Shown here: piece by piece, positions 5,817 through 10,581 of the stretch
Layout: each line of letters begins with the position of its first letter
Position numbering within the stretch: the stretch's first letter is position 1
Assembly (NCBI GenBank): GCA_002404095.1
Contig: DHJA01000165.1
Span: 6,735 to 17,315 of the forward strand
Source of the DNA: Planctomycetaceae bacterium UBA4732
Lineage (GTDB): Bacteria > Planctomycetota > Planctomycetia > Gemmatales > Gemmataceae
DNA length: 10,581 nt
Direction: 5' to 3'
Made by a program: the position numbers and the translations under genes
Notes under the pieces: generated by a model
Told to the model about the DNA's origin: nothing
The model's database searches: none
Seen by the model: only the letters and a program-made list of their open reading frames with translations

Positions 5817-8603
5817 TTAATCTACAAAAACGAACTCATTTGTGTTGAATAACGCACGACAGAAGATTGCCAGCCCGTCGGCCCGTATCAATCTCTCGGC
5901 CGCCGTCGCCTCATCCGGCGATGGATCGCGGCCAAAGGCCAGCCGGAACGCCCGACGCACCTGATCCGGCGCCGCCTCGCCGGCTTCCTTGCGCAGCCGA
6001 GCCGCGAACCGCTCGCCCTGGTCCAGCATGAACGGGTCGTTGAGCAAATTCAACGCCTGCAACGGCGTTGTGGACGTGGTGCGCCGCGGCGTCGTTTGCG
6101 TGGCGTCGGGGCAATCGAAGACGCCGAACGTCTGATCTTGTTGCAAGCGCGGTTTGAATTGGTAAACCATCCGACGGAACTCTTCCGCACCTAACGTCTT
6201 TTTCGGATTGAATACGATAACATATCCGGAGTATTCCCAGAGATTATATCCGGGACCGCCGCGCCGCGGGTTGAGGGCGCCGCTCGTCTGCAACACCGCG
6301 TCGCGGATCGCCTCGGCCTCCAGACGCCGCGGCGTACGGCGCCATAAGAGGCGGTCGTCCGCGTCCAACGCCGCCGCCTTGGCGTTGAAGCGTGTGGACT
6401 GGCGGTAAGCGCTCGACAGCACGATCAGGCGGTGCAACGGCTTGAGCTTCCAGCCATTGGACTGGAACTCCGCGGCCAGCCAGTCGAGCAACTCCGGGTG
6501 CGACGGGCGGTCGCCATTGAAGCCGAAGTCGCTTGGCGTTCGCACGATTCCCTGGCCGAAATGCCAGTGCCAGAGGCGGTTGACCATCACACGCGCCGGC
6601 AGCGGGTTTTCCGGGCTGGCGATCCAGTTGGCCAACGCCATTCGCCTTTCGGTCTCTGGTGCCTCCGGCTTCAGCGCGAACGCGGGCGCCACGGAGCGCA
6701 CGCCCGACGGACCAACCTCTTCCCCCTTCTGGGCCGGGTCGCCGCGTTTCAGCACGAACGTCGTGTCCGGCGCGTGGAACGCGCCGGCATAGATCGTCAT
6801 CGGCTTTTCCAGAGCCGCAAGACGTTCCTCCATCCGTTTGCGTTGGGACAGCAGCTTGTTCCGCTCCTCCGACGGAGCGGGCGGCGCTTGGCCGAAGGGC
6901 AGCCGATCCCACGAGCCGGCGACGGCCGTCCACTTTTCGCCGTCGGGAGATACCGCAATGCGGTAATCGCTGGCAAGACGGTCGGCGTACTTCTGCTCCC
7001 GATCGCGGCCCCAGACGACGCGGTCAATGGTCTCAGCTTTCGGAAACTCCACTTGCGCCCAGCCCTTGCCGCGTTCGTTGGAGATCCAGCTACGGCCGTT
7101 GCCGAATCGGCCGTCGTTGAGGTGTTCGATTTTGTGAGAGGGATTGTTCGGGTAGACCGACGATGCCGATGGCTTGGCGCCGCGATTCGCTAGCGCCAGG
7201 TTATTCGTCGGAGCATCCGGCCCGTACACCTCCAGTTCATCAAGGCACGGCTCCGTGCCGTCCGTCGTGGCCGCAATGGTAAAGCGCGCATAGCGGGCCG
7301 TGATGGGGCGGAATCGCTCAACATTGCGACGCGGCTGAACGGGCGGCCGCGTCAGCGGCGCGCCAGACTCCTCCGCCGGCGTTTCCTGCTCATCGAGCCG
7401 CACGTCGATGCGCGCTAATTCGGCGCGTTGCGCATCGGCCTCGCGGCGGCGCGCTTCCGTATCGGCCTGACGCAGCGGCCGTTCGGCGTGTTCCACGCCG
7501 GCGAATACAGCTTGGAATGAGTAGAAATCCTTCTGCGAAATGGGATCAAACTTATGGTCGTGACAGCGGGCGCAGCCGACCGTCAGGCCGAGAAAAGTTG
7601 TACCCGTCAACGATACCATGTCGGCCATGTCGTCCATACGTTGCTGAATCTTGACTTCCGGCATGGCGTTGCCGACTAGATCGTGAGGCCCGCCAACGAG
7701 AAAGCCCGTCGCCGCTTCCGTGAGCATGTCGTCCTTGCCGAGTGCGTCCGCCGCGAGCTGCTCATACACAAATTGCCGATACGGAATGTCTTCATTAAAC
7801 GCTCGGATGACGTAATCGCGGTAAGGCCATGCGTTCGGCCGCAGCGTATTCATCTCGTAACCGTGGCTTTCCGCGAAGCGAGTCACATCGAGCCAGTGGC
7901 GGCCCCAGCGTTCGCCGTACTCCGGCCGCGCCAATAGTCGATCCACCAGCTTTTCGTAGGCGTCCGCGGCGGCGTCTCGCACGAAGGCGTCGATTTCCTC
8001 CGGCGTGGGAGGTAGACCGATCAAATCGAACGTGAGGCGGCGGATCAGCGTCCGCCGATCCGCTTCGGGCGCGGGCCTCAGCCCCTTGGCTTCGAGCGGC
8101 GCCAGGATGAAAGCGTCAATCGGAGTTCGCACCCAGAGGCGGTTTATCACGGGCGGCGCGTTGGGCCGACGGATCGGTTGCAGCGACCACCAATCGGGAC
8201 CGGCTCGGCCCTTTTCTGTGTTGGAGGGCGGCTTGAGGGCCAACCCCTCCTTCCAAGGCGCCCCGTCGTCAATCCATCGGCGCACCAGTTCGACTTCGTT
8301 TTCGCCAAGCGGTTGACCGGGCGGCATTTTGCCGTCGCGGACCTTGGCAAACAACGCGCTTTCGCGCGACTTACCGGGGACGACCACGACGCCCTTTTCG
8401 CCCCCCTTAAGTAGCGTATCACGAGTAGAAAGGTCGAGGTCGCCGCGCGCCTTGGCGGGGTTGTGACATTTGAGGCAGCGGGATTGCAACAGGGGTGCGA
8501 CCTGTTTATCGAAAGAGGGGGCCGGTTCAGCCGCGGCCACGGCCAAAACGATGAGGACGGACAGGAAGGGGAGTACGGGGCCGCGGATCGAGGTTTGGCT
8601 CAT
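5817..8603 (-). CDS. Exported PSCyt1-DUF1549-DUF1553 planctomycete cytochrome-type protein
   Basis: A 928-residue exported protein of a large planctomycete family whose biochemical role is not established; links to sulfated polysaccharide breakdown are proposed from gene context. A signal peptide covers about 1-25 (LPFLSVLIVLAVAAA). Residues 30-118 are a PSCyt1 domain with a c-type haem site, CLKCH (43-47), and a downstream Met in KMPPG (92-96) that could be the axial ligand. DUF1549 spans about 155-370 and ends in a second CxxCH, CARCHDHKFDP (344-354). Residues about 430-570 resemble a discoidin (F5/8 type C) fold, then a short coiled coil (577-600). DUF1553 runs from about 650 to the end (RRMALANWI to LFNTNEFVFVD). 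Such genes usually sit beside a DUF1501 partner, and none is in the window. The start ATG gives the intact signal peptide, although no strong ribosome binding site precedes it. The leader carries a c-di-GMP-I riboswitch and terminator. Confidence 0.95.
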   Translation of the reverse strand: MSQTSIRGPVLPFLSVLIVLAVAAAEPAPSFDKQVAPLLQSRCLKCHNPAKARGDLDLSTRDTLLKGGEKGVVVVPGKSRESALFAKVRDGKMPPGQPLGENEVELVRRWIDDGAPWKEGLALKPPSNTEKGRAGPDWWSLQPIRRPNAPPVINRLWVRTPIDAFILAPLEAKGLRPAPEADRRTLIRRLTFDLIGLPPTPEEIDAFVRDAAADAYEKLVDRLLARPEYGERWGRHWLDVTRFAESHGYEMNTLRPNAWPYRDYVIRAFNEDIPYRQFVYEQLAADALGKDDMLTEAATGFLVGGPHDLVGNAMPEVKIQQRMDDMADMVSLTGTTFLGLTVGCARCHDHKFDPISQKDFYSFQAVFAGVEHAERPLRQADTEARRREADAQRAELARIDVRLDEQETPAEESGAPLTRPPVQPRRNVERFRPITARYARFTIAATTDGTEPCLDELEVYGPDAPTNNLALANRGAKPSASSVYPNNPSHKIEHLNDGRFGNGRSWISNERGKGWAQVEFPKAETIDRVVWGRDREQKYADRLASDYRIAVSPDGEKWTAVAGSWDRLPFGQAPPAPSEERNKLLSQRKRMEERLAALEKPMTIYAGAFHAPDTTFVLKRGDPAQKGEEVGPSGVRSVAPAFALKPEAPETERRMALANWIASPENPLPARVMVNRLWHWHFGQGIVRTPSDFGFNGDRPSHPELLDWLAAEFQSNGWKLKPLHRLIVLSSAYRQSTRFNAKAAALDADDRLLWRRTPRRLEAEAIRDAVLQTSGALNPRRGGPGYNLWEYSGYVIVFNPKKTLGAEEFRRMVYQFKPRLQQDQTFGVFDCPDATQTTPRRTTSTTPLQALNLLNDPFMLDQGERFAARLRKEAGEAAPDQVRRAFRLAFGRDPSPDEATAAERLIRADGLAIFCRALFNTNEFVFVD

Positions 8604-8643
8604 GGAATTCGCGCATCCAATTCAGGCGGGAGGCGATGGATGC

Positions 8644-8672
8644 AGTTTACGATGCAACGCGACAGAACGCAA
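8644..8672 (-). promoter_or_regulatory. Possible sigma-70-type promoter downstream of the terminator
   Basis: On the minus strand TTGCGT (8672-8667) and TAAACT (8649-8644) are separated by 17 bases. They match the housekeeping consensus at 3 of 6 and 4 of 6 positions. Transcription would start about 35 bases before the ATG at 8603. If active, it would make the PSCyt1 gene independent of the riboswitch. The matches are weak and could be chance. Confidence 0.25.
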
Positions 8673-8785
8673 TCGCGCGCCAAACAGCTGGCGTGGCGGG
8701 AGGAGGGCACGGGGGCGAAATGGATTTCAAGGGCCGCGTCATCGCCCAGGACTGTAGGAATTGGCTCGACCGCACTCATTAGCGC

Positions 8786-8820
8786 AAAAAAATCCGGCGC
8801 TCTCTTGCGAGAGCGCCGGA
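8786..8820 (-). terminator. Intrinsic terminator, likely riboswitch expression platform
   Basis: On the minus strand a perfect 12-base-pair GC-rich stem (8820-8809 with 8804-8793) with loop GCAA is followed at once by seven T (8792-8786), the classic rho-independent form. It starts 23 bases after the 3' end of the aptamer closing stem and lies well before the PSCyt1 start codon. That position suggests a transcriptional on/off platform for the riboswitch. No clear antiterminator pairing was found. Confidence 0.85.
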
Positions 8821-8843
8821 GCGCCAAGCATACTTTATGGGTC

Positions 8844-8956
8844 CCGTCCATCCCTTCGGTAGCCTGGCAGCCTTAAACCGTCCCCCCCTCGGGACGGTCA
8901 AGAGCCCATAGCTTTGCGTCCCCGCCTCACGACGGGTTTGCCTTTATCGAGGACGG
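8844..8956 (-). promoter_or_regulatory. Cyclic di-GMP-I (GEMM-I) riboswitch aptamer
   Basis: Read on the minus strand, the conserved blocks of the GEMM-I class appear in order. AAAGGCAAACC ends at 8935. A hairpin CCCGTC-GTGA-GGCGGG (8936-8921) carries a GNRA tetraloop. GGACGCAAAGC (8921-8911) is next, then an internal 8-base-pair stem (8898-8891 with 8884-8877), and finally AAGGCTGCCAGGCTACCG (8874-8857). A closing stem CCGTCC (8956-8951) with GGACGG (8849-8844) frames the whole. The first G of GGCAAACC (8942) is the position where G favours c-di-GMP and A favours cyclic GMP-AMP in known members, so c-di-GMP is the expected ligand. The downstream target is the PSCyt1/DUF1549/DUF1553 gene. Confidence 0.9.
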
Positions 8957-9013
8957 TCTAACTGCACCGTCACTCTTTCCATGTTCCGGAGCGAGCGGCC
9001 CCGTCACACCTCA

Positions 9014-9042
9014 ATAGTAGGATATGGTTTTCGGCTGTGCAA
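9014..9042 (-). promoter_or_regulatory. Candidate sigma-70-type promoter of the riboswitch leader
   Basis: On the minus strand TTGCAC (9042-9037) and TACTAT (9019-9014) are 17 bases apart, matching the consensus at 3 of 6 and 4 of 6 positions with ideal spacing. Transcription would begin near 9007, about 50 bases before the aptamer closing stem. It sits 40 bases beyond the sigma factor stop, which fits an independent leader transcript. Confidence 0.5.
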
Positions 9043-9081
9043 CCGCCTGATGCGTTTTTTTGCAAACTCCTTCTTACACCC

Positions 9082-9879
9082 TCAGCGTGGCGTCGCTCCC
9101 TCCAAGAGGGCTTTTCGCAATTTGCCCAAGGCGCTCGCCTGAACCTGACGGACGCGCTCCTTTGACAGCCCCAACTCGCGGCCGACCTGTTCCAGCGTCC
9201 CCGACTTGATTTGCTCGTCCAGACTGAAACGACGGGCCAGCACCTGCTTTTCCCGTGAGGAGAGCAACTCGTTGCCTTCCCGCAGATACTCGTCGATGTA
9301 CGGCAACCTGGCGGGCGACTGCTCCAGGCTGCCCAGGTCGCGCGGTTCGCCGTCCGGCAGCGCCTCCAACGGCAGCGATTTCGATAGCCGATCCGCCGCG
9401 TGCCGCTGCGATAGCCGTGATAGCGCCCTCATGAGACAGGTAAAGGCGTAGGTGCTGAAGCGGACGCCCAACCACGGATTGTAGGCCGCCACCGCCTGGA
9501 TCAATACAATGTGACAGTCGCCCGTCATGTCGTCCGCCCAAGTCGCTGTCGGCATCCAACGCTGGACGGCCCGGTAAATGAGCTTGCGATTGCCTAATAC
9601 GATCCGGTCGCGGAAGGATAAGTACTCGCCCTTCCAGTGAGCGCGGCGGCGATAATCTGAAGTGCGCGACAACCGCCATGCCGCGTAGTGCATACGCCGC
9701 GCCAAGTCGCGCGTCACGTCGTCCGGCATGTAGGTGGCCTCGAACACGTGATCGTCGTCTCGCGTGTGGCCGAATAGGTCCGCCGCCCCCGTCTGCTCAA
9801 AAGAGGCGTGGACCACGAAATAGGGAACGTCGGGGGTCGCGAGCCGTTTGGTCGATGCGTTCCGAGTTGAGGTACTCAA
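9082..9879 (-). CDS. Sigma-70 family RNA polymerase sigma factor
   Basis: A 265-residue sigma-70 family factor that would direct RNA polymerase to a subset of promoters. Region 2 spans about 88-160; the core-binding and -10 part reads VLIQAVAAYNPWLGVRFSTYAF (125-146). Region 4 covers about 205-258, with the helix-turn-helix TLEQVGRELGLSKERVRQVQ (228-247), which is strongly conserved. The usual aromatic and IRQAI residues of region 2.4 are replaced (TCLMRALSRL), and the stretch between regions 2 and 4 is short, so it is an alternative factor and not the housekeeping one. The N-terminal 85 residues have no recognised domain. The start is TTG, supported by aggag at 9887-9891 seven bases upstream; no in-frame ATG exists until residue 51. 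It is divergent from the zinc-ribbon gene. Target promoters are unknown. Confidence 0.88.
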   Translation of the reverse strand: MSTSTRNASTKRLATPDVPYFVVHASFEQTGAADLFGHTRDDDHVFEATYMPDDVTRDLARRMHYAAWRLSRTSDYRRRAHWKGEYLSFRDRIVLGNRKLIYRAVQRWMPTATWADDMTGDCHIVLIQAVAAYNPWLGVRFSTYAFTCLMRALSRLSQRHAADRLSKSLPLEALPDGEPRDLGSLEQSPARLPYIDEYLREGNELLSSREKQVLARRFSLDEQIKSGTLEQVGRELGLSKERVRQVQASALGKLRKALLEGATPR

Positions 9880-10049
9880 AGGTGTTCTCCTACGAACTTA
9901 TGTATGTCGGCGGTTCCCCACTCTTCACTGCAATTTGCTTGCCAACCGCGTTGGAAGTCCATTACCATTTCCTCATCGCGCCCTGCCGACGCACCATTGG
10001 TGTAGTCGGTCGGCCTGTTCTTTCCTTACAAAGGGGGCTTCGTTCCGTC
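9880..10049. other. Divergent promoter region, sigma factor and zinc-ribbon genes
   Basis: This 170-base gap separates two divergent starts and should carry both promoters. The minus-strand ribosome binding site is at 9887-9891. On the plus strand the purine run at 10029-10036 precedes the zinc-ribbon ATG by 13 bases, rather far. I could not choose promoter boxes with confidence. The long plus-strand frame that enters from 9678 is antisense to the sigma factor and is not taken as coding. Confidence 0.45.
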
Positions 10050-10520
10050 ATGGCTGAAACTCTCATCTGTCCAAATTGCGACCGTCCGATCCGCGTACCG
10101 GCTGGTCACGCCGGCGCAAAAATCGCCTGCCCGCAGTGTGAGAAACTGGTGGCCGTGCCGGACGCGCAGACGGCGGGGCCGGAGGACATTAGGGAAGGAA
10201 GCGCGATGGCCGGGGAGAAACAACTTCTGCGGGCGCCGGTCGAGCCGGACGAGGATGCGGCGCCGTCAAAGCGGAAGCCATTCAAGCCGTGCCCGCGCTG
10301 CGGGACGGAGGGCGCCAAGCGGGTGCTGTTCACGCCGTGGGGCAGCTTCTACGGGCCGGCCCTGCTCAACCACGTGCGCTGTCCTGAATGCCGTTATGCT
10401 TACAACGGCCGTTCGGGAGGCTCGAACTTAATCCCGGCGATCCTCTTCGTGACGGTCCCGCTAGTGCTCATGGCGGCCATTATTTGCTACCTGGCGCTGC
10501 TGATAATCCCCCGGCTATGA
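10050..10520 (+). CDS. Zinc-ribbon protein with C-terminal membrane anchor
   Basis: A 156-residue protein with two cysteine clusters and a membrane anchor; no function can be assigned. The first cluster, CPNC (7-10) and CPQC (27-30), with the stretch RPIRVPAGHAGAKIACPQC, is the MJ0042-type zinc ribbon common at the N-terminus of planctomycete proteins. The second is CPRC (81-84) with CPEC (111-114), probably a second zinc site. Residues 38-78 between them are charged and likely disordered. Residues 126-152 (NLIPAILFVTVPLVLMAAIICYLALLI) form one membrane helix, or a tight pair, with only a few residues after it, so the ribbons probably face the cytoplasm. The ATG at 10050 starts directly at the zinc ribbon. 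The gene is divergent from the sigma factor; a regulatory link is possible but there is no direct evidence. Confidence 0.8.
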   Translation: MAETLICPNCDRPIRVPAGHAGAKIACPQCEKLVAVPDAQTAGPEDIREGSAMAGEKQLLRAPVEPDEDAAPSKRKPFKPCPRCGTEGAKRVLFTPWGSFYGPALLNHVRCPECRYAYNGRSGGSNLIPAILFVTVPLVLMAAIICYLALLIIPRL

Positions 10521-10538
10521 AAGAGTTCGTTTAGCCGC

Positions 10539-10581
10539 GACCCGAAGGGGAGCGCGAGGGAGACGCGCTCCCCTTCGGGTC
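10539..10581 (+). terminator. Perfect 18-base-pair hairpin after the zinc-ribbon gene
   Basis: Arms 10539-10556 and 10564-10581 are perfectly complementary over 18 bases with a 7-base loop. The hairpin begins 19 bases after the stop codon and reaches the last base of the window, so the right arm may go on and any T-run is out of view. It is likely a terminator, or a copy of a dispersed palindromic repeat used as one. Confidence 0.7.

Larger units (their letters stand above)
8604..9081 (-). other. Leader region of the PSCyt1 gene
   Basis: No protein is supported in this 478-base stretch. Read on the minus strand it holds a promoter-like pair (9042-9014), about 50 bases of 5' leader, a c-di-GMP-I aptamer (8956-8844), an intrinsic terminator (8820-8786), and then about 180 bases before the ATG with a second, weaker promoter-like pair (8672-8644). 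No terminator is visible directly after the sigma factor stop, so read-through from that gene into the aptamer is also possible. Confidence 0.6.

Noticed and set aside
6432..7193. 253-codon plus-strand frame, with a minus-strand frame at 6244-6933
   Set aside because: Both are shadows within the DUF1549/DUF1553 coding region, with no ribosome binding site and no recognisable domain.
8463..8876. Plus-strand 137-codon frame overlapping the riboswitch leader
   Set aside because: It crosses the 5' end of the PSCyt1 gene, the terminator and part of the aptamer in antisense, and has no recognisable domain.
9678..10049. N-terminal 124-codon extension of the zinc-ribbon reading frame
   Set aside because: It overlaps the sigma factor start on the other strand, has low-complexity Arg/Pro content, and the zinc ribbon begins exactly at ATG 10050.

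Overview
The window looks like a piece of a planctomycete chromosome (Planctomycetota; the Gemmata/Pirellula side is an inference). The main reasons are a 928-residue protein with the PSCyt1, DUF1549 and DUF1553 architecture that is largely a planctomycete speciality, a lone STN/secretin-N-type exported protein, a small MJ0042-type zinc-ribbon membrane protein, moderately high GC, and GTG and TTG starts. Seven protein-coding genes are supported. No rRNA, tRNA, CRISPR array, transposase or recognisable defence system was seen.

Layout. 1-1695 (+): an exported STN-domain protein followed 8 bases later by a small cupin, probably one operon. It is closed by a long hairpin (1708-1772) shared with the convergent gene. 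1777-3069 (-): a secreted carbohydrate esterase family 15 (glucuronyl esterase-like) protein. 3070-3407: a divergent intergenic region holding a 170-base fold-back (3159-3328). 3408-5318 (+): a long acyl-CoA dehydrogenase. 5319-5816: a 498-base gap with no convincing gene, framed by a 27-base inverted repeat. 5817-8603 (-): the PSCyt1/DUF1549/DUF1553 protein. 8604-9081: its leader region. 9082-9879 (-): a sigma-70 family factor. 10050-10520 (+): a zinc-ribbon membrane protein, divergent from the sigma factor and followed by a perfect 18-base-pair hairpin at the window edge.

The most notable element is in the leader of the 928-residue protein. On the minus strand, in order, there is a promoter-like pair (9042-9014), a sequence with the conserved blocks of the cyclic di-GMP-I (GEMM-I) riboswitch (8956-8844), and 23 bases later a textbook intrinsic terminator (8820-8786). 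This arrangement suggests that the second messenger c-di-GMP controls transcription of an exported cytochrome-type planctomycete protein. A weaker promoter-like pair downstream of the terminator (8672-8644) could bypass it, so the control is a hypothesis. The aptamer itself is well supported.

The remaining genes do not form one pathway. The esterase and the PSCyt1 protein both fit an exported polysaccharide-degradation or cell-surface role. The acyl-CoA dehydrogenase belongs to fatty-acid or acyl-CoA oxidation. The sigma factor and zinc-ribbon protein share a 170-base divergent promoter region.
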